This document shows positions 1-7,305 of a stretch of DNA of 64,000 bases, in pieces (the first letter of the stretch is position 1; the number at the start of each line of letters is the position of its first letter). The stretch spans positions 682,001-746,000 of the forward strand of contig NZ_SOBH01000001.1 of assembly GCF_004365635.1 (NCBI RefSeq). Reading direction: 5' to 3'. This stretch comes from Litoreibacter halocynthiae. Its GTDB lineage: Bacteria; Pseudomonadota; Alphaproteobacteria; Rhodobacterales; Rhodobacteraceae. The translations under genes were made by a program, and so were the position numbers. Below the pieces are notes generated by a model, which worked only from the letters and a program-made list of their open reading frames with translations, made no database searches and was not told the DNA's origin.

Positions 1-2
1 CA

Positions 3-248
3 AAACCCGGTATCGTGTCCGGCGCGACCATGGTGTTCATGCTGTCGGCGGGCGCGTTGGCCGCACCGCAAATCTTGGGTGGGCCAAGCAGTCTTTGGTT
101 TACGCAGCTGGTCTATCAGTGGTTCAACGACTCGCTGAACTGGCAGCAGGGCGCGGCTTACGCGATTGTCTTGTTGGCCTCGACGATCATCATCGTTTTG
201 ACGGTGATGAAGATCTTTAAGGTCAACATGGGGGACATCGGCAAATGA
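3..248 (+). CDS. ABC transporter permease, spermidine/putrescine (PotB) type, C-terminal fragment
   Basis: The reading frame is already open at the window edge, so only about 81 C-terminal residues are seen. They carry a hydrophobic end with one clear membrane helix (AIVLLASTIIIVLTVM) preceded by a G-G-P-S-S-L loop, as at the end of PotB/PotH-type inner-membrane permeases. The stop overlaps the start of the next permease by 4 bases (ATGA), which indicates translational coupling and a two-permease importer. The substrate cannot be read from this fragment; polyamines or opine-like amines are the family norm. The rest of the gene, the ATPase and the binding protein would lie upstream of the window. 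Confidence 0.8.
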   Translation, partial: KPGIVSGATMVFMLSAGALAAPQILGGPSSLWFTQLVYQWFNDSLNWQQGAAYAIVLLASTIIIVLTVMKIFKVNMGDIGK

Positions 249-1507
249 GTTCCGCCAACCTTATCCGCGTTGCCCTTGGTGCCTATCTTCTGATCTTCTT
301 TAGCTACCTTCTGGGCCCGCTTGTGGTGATGAGCCTCACGGCGTTCAACTCCTCCAGCTTCCCGACCGTGTCGCCATGGGCCTGCTTCTCGTTTGAGTGG
401 TTCGACGTCCTGTTCAACGACAAGCACATCCGCGACGGCATCTACTACAGCATCGTCATCGGCATCGGCACGGTCATCCTGTCGGTCTCTATGGGGCTGG
501 CGGCGTCCATCGTGTTGACGCAAGTGTGGCCGAAACTTCGCTCGACCTATTACACCATGATCATCGCGCCGATTCTTATTCCCGGCGTGGTGCTGGGCAT
601 CTCGACGCTGGTGTTCTGGGATCGGGCAGGGGCCTTACTTGGGGCAACGGACGGGTCGTTCCTGCACGGGCTGTTCCACAACGGGATATTCTTGACCATC
701 CTTGGCCAGTCCTCCTTCATCGCGTCTTATGCGATGCTTGTGTTCGTCGCGCGCCTACAACGCTTTGACACCGGCTTGACCGAAGCGGCGTTGGACTTGG
801 GCGCGACCCACACCCAAGCGTTTCGCAAAATACTGCTACCTTTCATGCGTCCGGCCATTGCGTCGGCCTCCGTGCTGGCGTTTCTCGCCTCGTTCGAGAA
901 CTATAACACCACCACCTTCACCATCATCGACTACAAGACCCTGACCACCGTGCTGGCGCAAAAGGTGCGGTTGGGGATCAACCCGTCGATCTCGTCGCTG
1001 GCGTTCATCATCATTGTTCTGACGATCTTTGCCGCGTTGGCATTCGAGGCGGCAAACCGCAACAAAGAACGCAAACTGGCTGTCCAGCAAGGCAAAGTAT
1101 CAGCCAATAAATCTGGTGTGCTGCCCGGCTTCATGACAGGCAATCCTGCTGCGATCCTGCTTGTTCTGCTCGCCTTCGTGGTGATCGTCCTTGTTGGCAC
1201 CGCGCAGAAATATAGCCCTGAGGCATGCAAAGTTCAGGTGCGTGAAGCCAAGCAGATCGAAATCCAGCAGCGGATCAAAGAGCTTCGCGAAGCGCGTCGT
1301 ATCAAAGATGAGGCGAGGGCGGCCGAAGAAGCCGAGCAACCAGCGCAGGCTCCGGCAAACGCGCCGCAGAACAGCGGTGCATTTGGCAACGTGTTCGCGC
1401 CGGGCAATCTGTCCGAAGAGGAAGCTCCGAAGCCAGACCCTGCACCAAGCTCCGGAACGGGTGCGTTTGGCAATGTGTTCGATCCCAACAACCTGAACAG
1501 CGAATGA
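245..1507 (+). CDS. ABC transporter permease, PotC type, with unusual C-terminal extension
   Basis: The first ~275 residues are a normal PotC-like inner-membrane permease. The EAA cytoplasmic loop is visible as EAALDLGATHTQAFRKILLP near residue 180. PotC-like proteins usually end near 260-280 residues, but this one has 420. The extra ~140 residues contain another hydrophobic helix (AILLVLLAFVVIVLVGT), a charged probable coiled coil rich in K/R/E, and a Pro/Ala/Asn-rich tail in which GAFGNVF-x-P-x-NL occurs twice. The start overlaps the upstream permease stop. The importer role follows from the family; the tail's function is unknown. A hairpin follows the stop. Confidence 0.88.
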   Translation: MSSANLIRVALGAYLLIFFSYLLGPLVVMSLTAFNSSSFPTVSPWACFSFEWFDVLFNDKHIRDGIYYSIVIGIGTVILSVSMGLAASIVLTQVWPKLRSTYYTMIIAPILIPGVVLGISTLVFWDRAGALLGATDGSFLHGLFHNGIFLTILGQSSFIASYAMLVFVARLQRFDTGLTEAALDLGATHTQAFRKILLPFMRPAIASASVLAFLASFENYNTTTFTIIDYKTLTTVLAQKVRLGINPSISSLAFIIIVLTIFAALAFEAANRNKERKLAVQQGKVSANKSGVLPGFMTGNPAAILLVLLAFVVIVLVGTAQKYSPEACKVQVREAKQIEIQQRIKELREARRIKDEARAAEEAEQPAQAPANAPQNSGAFGNVFAPGNLSEEEAPKPDPAPSSGTGAFGNVFDPNNLNSE

Positions 1508-1512
1508 GCGGG

Positions 1513-1538
1513 TCGGGCTGCACTCAAGTGCGGCCCGA
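1513..1538. terminator. Hairpin between convergent genes (candidate bidirectional terminator)
   Basis: TCGGGCTGCAC and GTGCGGCCCGA pair (one G-U) around a TCAA loop just after the permease stop and before the end of the convergent GntR gene. There is no strong T-run, so termination is an inference. Confidence 0.45.
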
Positions 1539-1548
1539 TCACACCGTA

Positions 1549-2208
1549 CTATAGCCGGTGCAATCCCAGATCACGGATAAGACCGGTCAGCAGAGAACGT
1601 GCTGCGTTGCGGTGCGCGCGGTGCAGGTCTCTTGCGCGCGCAGCATCGCCGATCTGGATCGCGTCTAGCACCGCGCGGTGGTCTTCGTTGGATTTAACCG
1701 GCAGCGGACGCAGCGGCAGCGTCATCATCCGCGCCCGTCGAACCTGGTCGGTATAGCGCGCCACGATTTCGATCACCCGCGCATTGCCGCCCAGCCGCAC
1801 CAATTCCGCGTGAAACCTGTCATCAGCCTCTGCCCAAGCCGTGCGGTCGTTATCCGTGAGCGCCGCGTCCATAGCATCAATGCAGTTTTGCGCGATCTGT
1901 AGGTCGTTAGCCGTATATCCACGCTCCGCTGCGCGGGCGGCGGCGAGGCTTTCCAGTTCGCATAGAACGTCATAAATATCGGCCATATCCTCGGCTGAGA
2001 TCGGGCAAACACGGACGCCGCGTCGGGGCTGCACATCCACTAATCCTTGCGCTTTCATCGTCAACGCGGCCTCCCGCACGGGTGTTCTGGACATGCCCAA
2101 CCTGTCCGCGAGATCAGCCTCGAAATGGTTTGATCCGGCGGCAAGTTCTCCACTGAAGACCATCTCCCGCAAACGCGAGAGTGCCTGTTCGGTTTGTGAT
2201 TGCCCCAT
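1549..2208 (-). CDS. GntR family transcriptional regulator, FadR/FCD subfamily
   Basis: The 219-residue length is typical of FCD-type GntR regulators. A winged helix lies at about residues 8-75 (core LADRLGMSRTPVREAAL). The all-helical FCD effector domain follows at ~80-210, with Asp/His residues (DDRFHAEL, HRAVL, LHRAHR) positioned like the usual metal/carboxylate site. The gene is downstream of, and co-oriented with, a Gfo/Idh/MocA oxidoreductase and an isopropylmalate-dehydrogenase-like gene, so it is probably their local regulator. FCD regulators usually respond to small carboxylic acids; the actual ligand is unknown. The palindrome at 4345-4358 is its best candidate operator. Confidence 0.88.
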   Translation of the reverse strand: MGQSQTEQALSRLREMVFSGELAAGSNHFEADLADRLGMSRTPVREAALTMKAQGLVDVQPRRGVRVCPISAEDMADIYDVLCELESLAAARAAERGYTANDLQIAQNCIDAMDAALTDNDRTAWAEADDRFHAELVRLGGNARVIEIVARYTDQVRRARMMTLPLRPLPVKSNEDHRAVLDAIQIGDAARARDLHRAHRNAARSLLTGLIRDLGLHRL

Positions 2209-2210
2209 GT

Positions 2211-3215
2211 CTAAACCTCCACACGCGTGCCGGATTCCGAGGAGCGATAAATCGCTTCCTCAACCTCGCGCACAAACAGATAATCCGCCGCTTCGTTTTC
2301 GAAGGGCTGCCCGTTCGTGAGCCCTTCGAGAACATGCCGCTGAAACGCAAAAACGCAATCCCCGCCAAAACCGGACCATGCGCGGGCAGGAAGGACAGTG
2401 TCGACCTTCACCTCGCCAAAGCGCCGCAGATGCAATGCCCCGTCACCTGTCAGCGAGAGCGTGCCCTCGGTCCCTTCGAACAGTCCTTCGCCCAAGGTCA
2501 TCCGGTGGTTTTCGGCAGCGTGGTCCAACAACCGGTTGCCGTCGAACAAGGCGCGGCGGCCTTCGGGAAACTCGAACAGAATGTGACCCGCATCTTCGCC
2601 GGATATCGCAGGGTTCAGTCGTCGCAGGTCGGCGTAAACTGCGGTGGGGCGGCCAAACAGGAACCGGAACGTGTCCACCCAATGCACCGCCGTTTCATGG
2701 ACCAACAGACGCGGCATGGTCTGAAAATAGGGTTGGCGGTCCAGATAGGCATCCGGCCCTTGCCCGTCCCCCGTACGAAGCCGGAATGTCAGCTGCAATG
2801 GCGCTCCAATTTCGCCGTCCTCCATAAGCTTTTTGGCGTTGCGGTACCAAGGTTGGAAGCGGAAGTTTTCATGAATAATGAGGTGGATACCCGCCGAAGC
2901 TGCCAGTTCCGTCACCTGACGCGCCTCCTCAAGAGAAGAGCAAAACGGTTTCTGGCAAATTATGGCTTCAACACCCGCCGCAATCCCCGCTGCAACTGCG
3001 CTGGCATGGCTGGGTGGCGGTGTAATGATATCCAGAATGTCGGGGCGCGCCGCATCCAGCATCGCGCTTAATTCTGTGAATGCAGGCGCGCCAGTGGTCT
3101 CGGCTTTGGCAATGTCATGATCGCACGCGCCTGCAAGCTCGACCCCTGAAAGGCGTCGCCACGCGTCATAGTGGAACTGCGCGAAGTAGCCCGCGCCAAG
3201 ACACGCGACCTTCAT
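2211..3215 (-). CDS. Gfo/Idh/MocA family NAD(P)-dependent oxidoreductase
   Basis: The 334-residue protein has an N-terminal Rossmann fold (GAGYFAQFHYDAW, residues 7-19). The family's E-K-P segment appears as CQKP near residue 90, followed by the C-terminal alpha/beta domain with catalytic-type His residues in HETAVHWVD. Members oxidise or reduce sugars, inositols and related polyols in the cytoplasm. The start overlaps the stop of the upstream dehydrogenase gene by 4 bases, and the GntR gene follows within 2 bases, so the three form one operon. The substrate is not predictable from sequence; the context suggests a sugar-acid or hydroxyacid route. Confidence 0.85.
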   Translation of the reverse strand: MKVACLGAGYFAQFHYDAWRRLSGVELAGACDHDIAKAETTGAPAFTELSAMLDAARPDILDIITPPPSHASAVAAGIAAGVEAIICQKPFCSSLEEARQVTELAASAGIHLIIHENFRFQPWYRNAKKLMEDGEIGAPLQLTFRLRTGDGQGPDAYLDRQPYFQTMPRLLVHETAVHWVDTFRFLFGRPTAVYADLRRLNPAISGEDAGHILFEFPEGRRALFDGNRLLDHAAENHRMTLGEGLFEGTEGTLSLTGDGALHLRRFGEVKVDTVLPARAWSGFGGDCVFAFQRHVLEGLTNGQPFENEAADYLFVREVEEAIYRSSESGTRVEV

Positions 3216-4300
3216 GTCAAGCGCGCAGCAATCGCAGCTGCGGCCTCTGCCGTGGTAGCGGTGCCGCCAAGATCGCGCGTCACGCCTTCGCGGTCTGCGA
3301 TTGCCGCCTCCACTGCCTCGCGCAGGCGTACCCCGTCGGCGGCCATTTCTGTGTTACCATGGGTTTCGCCCAACCAGTCGAGCATCATTGCCGCCGAAAG
3401 GATCATCGCGAACGGGTTGGCAATCCCTTGCCCTGCAATGTCGGGGGCGGAGCCGTGGCACGGCTGGAATACCGCATGATCATCACCGATATCCGCTGAC
3501 GGGGCCAGCCCCAAGCCGCCCATAAGACCTGCGCCGAGGTCTGACAGAATGTCGCCGAACATGTTCTCGGTGACCATAACATCGAAGACCCACGGCTTTT
3601 CGACCATCCATAGGGCGGTCGCGTCGACATAGGCGTGATCTGATGTCAGGTCGGGATGGCGTGCGGCCTCTTCGTCGAAAATCTTGCGAAAGAAGGCGAA
3701 GGCCGCGAAGACATTTGCCTTGTCCACGCAGGTGACCCGCCCGCTGCCGCGCCCCGCCGCCTTGCGCGCCTTCGCTAACGAGAAGGCAAAGCGGAACAGT
3801 TTCTCGGAGGTCGCGCGGGTGATCTTCAGCGTCTCGTAGGCGGCGGCGTCATTGCGCACATCGCGGGTGCCTTGGGAATGGAACAGGCCTTCGGTGCTTT
3901 CGCGGATCAAAACGAAGTCCACCGCTTGCCCGCCTTTCAGTGCCAGCGGCGTGGGTTGACCGGGGACGATGCGCACAGGGCGCACGCCAGCATAAAGCTG
4001 CAATTCCTTGCGGATTTCGATTTGGGGGGAGATTTCAGTACCATCAGGGTAGCGCACGGAGGGAAGCCCCATCGCGGACAGCAAGATCGCGTCGGCGGTG
4101 CGTGCGGTCGCCAGAGAGCTGGCGGGCAGGCTCTCACCATGTTCTGCGTAATGGGCGGCACCGGCCCGCACGGCATCAAAAACGAGGCCATAGGTCTGTG
4201 ATGTTTTCGCAATTCCTGCCAGCAAATCGACGGTCGGCTGCATGATTTCCGGCCCGATGCCGTCGCCGTTGAAAACTGCAATCTTGAAAGTCTTTGTCAT
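3212..4300 (-). CDS. Isocitrate/isopropylmalate/tartrate dehydrogenase family protein
   Basis: This 362-residue protein follows the beta-decarboxylating dehydrogenase family throughout. It has an N-terminal GDGIGPEI, the substrate-loop arginines around LYAGVRPVR (~residue 103), the catalytic Lys region CVDKANVF and the metal-binding Asp run MFGDILSDLGAGLMGGLGL. A nucleotide-site HGSAPDIAGQG-IANP follows. Such enzymes oxidise and decarboxylate malate-type substrates with NAD(P). Location with a Gfo/Idh/MocA enzyme and a GntR regulator, not with leuBCD, argues for a tartrate/malate-like catabolic role rather than leucine synthesis. It is the first gene of the minus-strand operon, divergent from the monooxygenase at 4387. 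Confidence 0.85.
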   Translation of the reverse strand: MTKTFKIAVFNGDGIGPEIMQPTVDLLAGIAKTSQTYGLVFDAVRAGAAHYAEHGESLPASSLATARTADAILLSAMGLPSVRYPDGTEISPQIEIRKELQLYAGVRPVRIVPGQPTPLALKGGQAVDFVLIRESTEGLFHSQGTRDVRNDAAAYETLKITRATSEKLFRFAFSLAKARKAAGRGSGRVTCVDKANVFAAFAFFRKIFDEEAARHPDLTSDHAYVDATALWMVEKPWVFDVMVTENMFGDILSDLGAGLMGGLGLAPSADIGDDHAVFQPCHGSAPDIAGQGIANPFAMILSAAMMLDWLGETHGNTEMAADGVRLREAVEAAIADREGVTRDLGGTATTAEAAAAIAARLT

Positions 4301-4344
4301 TGTTCGTTGTATCCGGCTTTATGAATGGACGTTTTGACCCTTAA

Positions 4345-4358
4345 TAACGTATACGTTA
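4345..4358. promoter_or_regulatory. 14-bp palindrome TAACGTATACGTTA, candidate GntR operator
   Basis: A perfect inverted repeat lies in the 86-base divergent region between the dehydrogenase operon (-) and the monooxygenase gene (+). The GTATAC core resembles operators of FCD-type GntR regulators, one of which is encoded at the end of the minus-strand operon. Autoregulation of both arms is an inference. Confidence 0.5.
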
Positions 4359-4386
4359 ATGTATGCAATGATCCAAGGACCATCCC

Positions 4387-4677
4387 ATGTTTGCCCTCGC
4401 CGTGACCTTCGACATCGTTCCTGCTGACCTTGATGCCTTCAAGGCGGCTATGCTGATCAACGCGAAAGCCTCCTTGTCGACCGAGCCGGGATGCAGGCAG
4501 TTCGATGTGTGCATGGATCCCGAGCGCCCGACCGAAATCTTCCTTTACGAAATTTATGACGACGAGGCGGCGTTCGAGGCCCATACCAAAACGACGCATT
4601 ATGCCACGCTCCAGTCGACGACCGAGGGGATGGTGAAAGACAAAAACGTCCGCTTCTTCAAGGAAGTTCACCAATGA
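4387..4677 (+). CDS. ABM-fold putative quinol monooxygenase
   Basis: This 96-residue protein has the length and pattern of antibiotic-biosynthesis-monooxygenase (ABM) domains such as YgiN. The pattern is an alternating beta-strand start (FALAVTFDIVP), a helix ending at EPGCRQFDV, and the F-L-Y-E-I-Y-D-D-E-A-AFEAH segment. ABM proteins act as small dimeric cofactor-free oxygenases or stress proteins. The stop overlaps the start of the lactonase-like gene, so the two are co-translated. The physiological substrate is unknown. Confidence 0.8.
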   Translation: MFALAVTFDIVPADLDAFKAAMLINAKASLSTEPGCRQFDVCMDPERPTEIFLYEIYDDEAAFEAHTKTTHYATLQSTTEGMVKDKNVRFFKEVHQ

Positions 4678-5471
4678 CCGACTGGCAGGTTCACGCCCTC
4701 AAATACGCGGACCGGAACAGCCGGACGCGGGCAGACAGCTTTATCTTTGACGACAACCATGATGCGCCTCATGCGATGGATTATTTCATCTGGGTGTTGC
4801 GGCGCGGGGCTGAGGTTATCCTTGTCGACACCGGATACGACGCCGGTGAAGCCGCGCTGCGCGACCGCCCCATCTTGCGTGACCCGCGCGACGCGCTGGC
4901 AGGGATCGGGTTGAAGGCAGAGGACATCAACCAACTCATCGTGACCCACCTGCATTATGACCATGCAGGCGGCTTGCACCTGTTCCCCAACGCGACGATT
5001 CACCTGCAAGAGGCGGAAATGGCCTACGCCACTGGCCCCTGCATGTGCCACGATACGCTGAAAATGCCGTTCACGGCGGATCATGTCTGCGAAGCGGTCA
5101 AGCGCGTCTATCAAGGGCGCTGCGTCTTTCACGACGGGGACGGAGAGGTCGCCGAAGGGGTCACTGTGCATTGTCTGGGCGGCCATTCGCGCGGCCTGCA
5201 AGCGGTCAGGGTGCGCACGGAGGCAGGGTGGCTATGCCTTGCGTCTGACGCGGCACATTACTACGAAAATGTATTTGAAAAGAAGCCGTTCCCGATCGTC
5301 GTTGATCTCCAAAACATGCTCGACGGCTTCACGCGATTGCACAAGCTGGCCTCCGACCGATCCCTGATCATACCGGGCCATGATCCGCTGGTGACGTCGC
5401 TGTTCCCGCAGGACGGGCCGGACTATTGCTGGCGGCTGGATCGGGGGCCGGGCAAGGGCTTCGACTTGTAG
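4674..5471 (+). CDS. N-acyl homoserine lactonase-like metallo-beta-lactamase-fold hydrolase
   Basis: This 265-residue MBL-fold protein carries the dinuclear zinc motif HLHYDH at residues 92-97. Later ligands are probably in GGHSRG, SDAAHYYEN and PGHDP. Length and motif spacing match the AiiA/AttM lactonase family, which opens lactone rings, including quorum-sensing acyl-homoserine lactones. Next to sugar/hydroxyacid dehydrogenases it could equally hydrolyse a sugar-derived lactone; the sequence does not decide. It is translationally coupled to the ABM protein. After it, an AT-rich promoter region precedes the pyrimidine operon. Confidence 0.82.
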   Translation: MTDWQVHALKYADRNSRTRADSFIFDDNHDAPHAMDYFIWVLRRGAEVILVDTGYDAGEAALRDRPILRDPRDALAGIGLKAEDINQLIVTHLHYDHAGGLHLFPNATIHLQEAEMAYATGPCMCHDTLKMPFTADHVCEAVKRVYQGRCVFHDGDGEVAEGVTVHCLGGHSRGLQAVRVRTEAGWLCLASDAAHYYENVFEKKPFPIVVDLQNMLDGFTRLHKLASDRSLIIPGHDPLVTSLFPQDGPDYCWRLDRGPGKGFDL

Positions 5472-5486
5472 AAATTTGCAGTGTCG

Positions 5487-5517
5487 AAATTTTACCAGTT
5501 GATAAAATTTTAAACTG
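5487..5517 (+). promoter_or_regulatory. AT-rich promoter region with RutR-like operator ahead of the pyd operon
   Basis: TTTACCAGTTGATAAA at 5491-5506 matches the RutR consensus TTGACCA-NN-TGGTCAA at 11 of 14 fixed positions. It sits inside an inverted repeat, AAATTTTA (5487-5494) with TAAAATTT (5503-5510), in an AT-rich patch unlike the GC-rich surroundings. It lies ~50 bases before the preT-like start. A RutR-family repressor is encoded at 8613-9233. Regulation is inferred by comparison with the better site at 9327. Confidence 0.55.
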
Positions 5518-5558
5518 TGGCACTCTGAATGGGCAAGTTGACGCAGCCCGGAGAGACC

Positions 5559-6905
5559 ATGCCCGACGCCACGCCCCTGACACCCGGTATCACGTCCGGC
5601 CGACTGAGTGCCGAGACGCTTTCGCAAAATTTCGACGATTTGCATCCGGCCTATGCGCCGCACGAGGCCGCCGTTGCGGCGGATCGTTGCTACTTTTGCC
5701 ACGACGCGCCGTGCATCACGGCATGCCCCACGGAGATCGACATTCCGTTATTCCTGCGGCAGATCCAGACCGGCACGCCGGAAGCTGCGGCCAAGACAAT
5801 TTTAAGCCAGAACATCCTCGGCGGGATGTGCGCCCGCGTGTGCCCGACCGAGACACTGTGCGAGGAAGCCTGCGTCCGCGAAGCGGCGGAGGGCAAGCCT
5901 GTCGAGATTGGCCGCCTTCAACGCTTCGCCACGGATACGCTGATGCATGCTGGCAAACATCCCTTCACCCGAGCTGCGTCGACCGGGAAAAGCGTCGCCG
6001 TCGTCGGGGCAGGGCCGTCGGGCCTATCTTGTGCGCACAGGCTGGCAATGCATGGTCATGACGTCGTACTGTTCGATGCGCGCGCAAAAGCGGGCGGTCT
6101 GAACGAGTTCGGGATCGCGGCCTACAAGTCGACCGATGATTTTGCGGCGCATGAGGTCGACTGGCTGCTGAAGATTGGCGGGATCACGGTCGAGACGGGC
6201 CAAAGGCTTGGCGACGAGCTAAGCTTGGATGAATTGCAAAACGAATACGACGCGGTGTTTGTCGGCATCGGGTTAAGCGGCGTGAACTCCCTGCGCGCCG
6301 CCGGCGAGGAGAGAGAGGGCGTATCCGACGCCGTCTCTTTCATCGCTGATTTGCGTCAGGCGTCAGACCTGTCGGCGCTGCCTGTCGGGCGTGATGTCGT
6401 CGTGATCGGGGGCGGGATGACCGCCGTTGACGCTGCCGTGCAATCCAAGTTGTTGGGCGCGCAGAATGTGACCATCGTTTATCGACGCGGGCAGGACCAG
6501 ATGGGCGCATCGCGGTTCGAACAAGACTTGGCAACCTCCAAAGGCGTGCGCATCATCGCCAATGCGCAACCCGTCGCAGTTCACGGTAACGGCGCAGTGG
6601 CCGAGGCGGAGTTTGAGTACACCACAACAAAGGACGGCGCGCTGAAAGGCACCGGAGAGACCTTCCGTATCAAAGCGGACCAGTTGTTCAAGGCCATTGG
6701 TCAGACGTTGGAAGCTGCGCCAGAAGCATTGAAACTAGACGGTCGCAAGATCGCGGTGACAGGCGCGGGACGCACCTCCGTCAAGGGCATCTGGGCCGGT
6801 GGCGATTGCGCGTCCGGCGGGGACGATTTGACCGTGACAGCGGTGGCCGAGGGACGCGATGCGGCTGAAGATATTCACGCCAGCTTTCTGGCCAAGACAC
6901 CATGA
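5559..6905 (+). CDS. preT: NAD(P)-dependent dihydropyrimidine dehydrogenase, PreT/PydX subunit
   Basis: This is the iron-sulfur flavoprotein subunit that reduces uracil/thymine to the dihydro forms together with PreA. The N-terminal Cys clusters (CYFCHDAPCITACP and CARVCPTETLCEEAC) bind [4Fe-4S] as in GltD-like proteins. They are followed by an FAD Rossmann site (VVGAGPSGLSCAHRL) and an NAD(P) site (VVVIGGGMTAVDAAV). I chose the ATG at 5559 because GGAG lies 5 bases upstream; an in-frame ATG at 5529 would add 10 residues. It is the first gene of the pyd unit, overlaps the next gene by 4 bases, and is probably repressed by the RutR-like regulator. Confidence 0.9.
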   Translation: MPDATPLTPGITSGRLSAETLSQNFDDLHPAYAPHEAAVAADRCYFCHDAPCITACPTEIDIPLFLRQIQTGTPEAAAKTILSQNILGGMCARVCPTETLCEEACVREAAEGKPVEIGRLQRFATDTLMHAGKHPFTRAASTGKSVAVVGAGPSGLSCAHRLAMHGHDVVLFDARAKAGGLNEFGIAAYKSTDDFAAHEVDWLLKIGGITVETGQRLGDELSLDELQNEYDAVFVGIGLSGVNSLRAAGEEREGVSDAVSFIADLRQASDLSALPVGRDVVVIGGGMTAVDAAVQSKLLGAQNVTIVYRRGQDQMGASRFEQDLATSKGVRIIANAQPVAVHGNGAVAEAEFEYTTTKDGALKGTGETFRIKADQLFKAIGQTLEAAPEALKLDGRKIAVTGAGRTSVKGIWAGGDCASGGDDLTVTAVAEGRDAAEDIHASFLAKTP

Positions 6906-7279
6906 CCAAGCTGCCGATTGCCTTGGCTCTTCTGGTCAGTTCGGCCGGTTCTGTATGTGCCGCACCTTTGGGGGGTGACTGGTGCATGAACGGAGAGACA
7001 ATGCACCTGGATAGCGAGAATCTTTATTTCAACGAGCACACTATCTGCGAAGCTCAAGCCACGCCAATTATGCTGGATGCGCAGGATCGTTGGCAGTCGG
7101 ATGTCGCATGCCGCAATGTTTATGCCGTAGACACCGCCGAGGGCGGGATGGTCGGCGTCCATGAAATAATCGTAGAGGGCCTGACGCATATGACGTTGCA
7201 TGGCGCAGCGGATGGCACACTGATCCTTGGAACGAACCTCGATAACGAAGAGACGCATTATCTGCCCTGCGACGGTTGA
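6902..7279 (+). CDS. Small exported protein of unknown function within the pyd operon
   Basis: This 125-residue protein has a clear signal peptide (LPIALALLVSSAGSVCAAP) and a mature part of ~105 residues with several Cys residues. It starts inside the preT stop (ATGA overlap) and its stop overlaps an alternative preA start, so it is embedded in the operon. I do not recognise a family. Placement between the two dihydropyrimidine dehydrogenase subunits suggests conserved co-expression rather than a known catalytic role. Confidence 0.7.
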   Translation: MTKLPIALALLVSSAGSVCAAPLGGDWCMNGETMHLDSENLYFNEHTICEAQATPIMLDAQDRWQSDVACRNVYAVDTAEGGMVGVHEIIVEGLTHMTLHGAADGTLILGTNLDNEETHYLPCDG

Positions 7280-7305
7280 TGGCGCTTTGGAAAGGACCCT
7301 TACAC

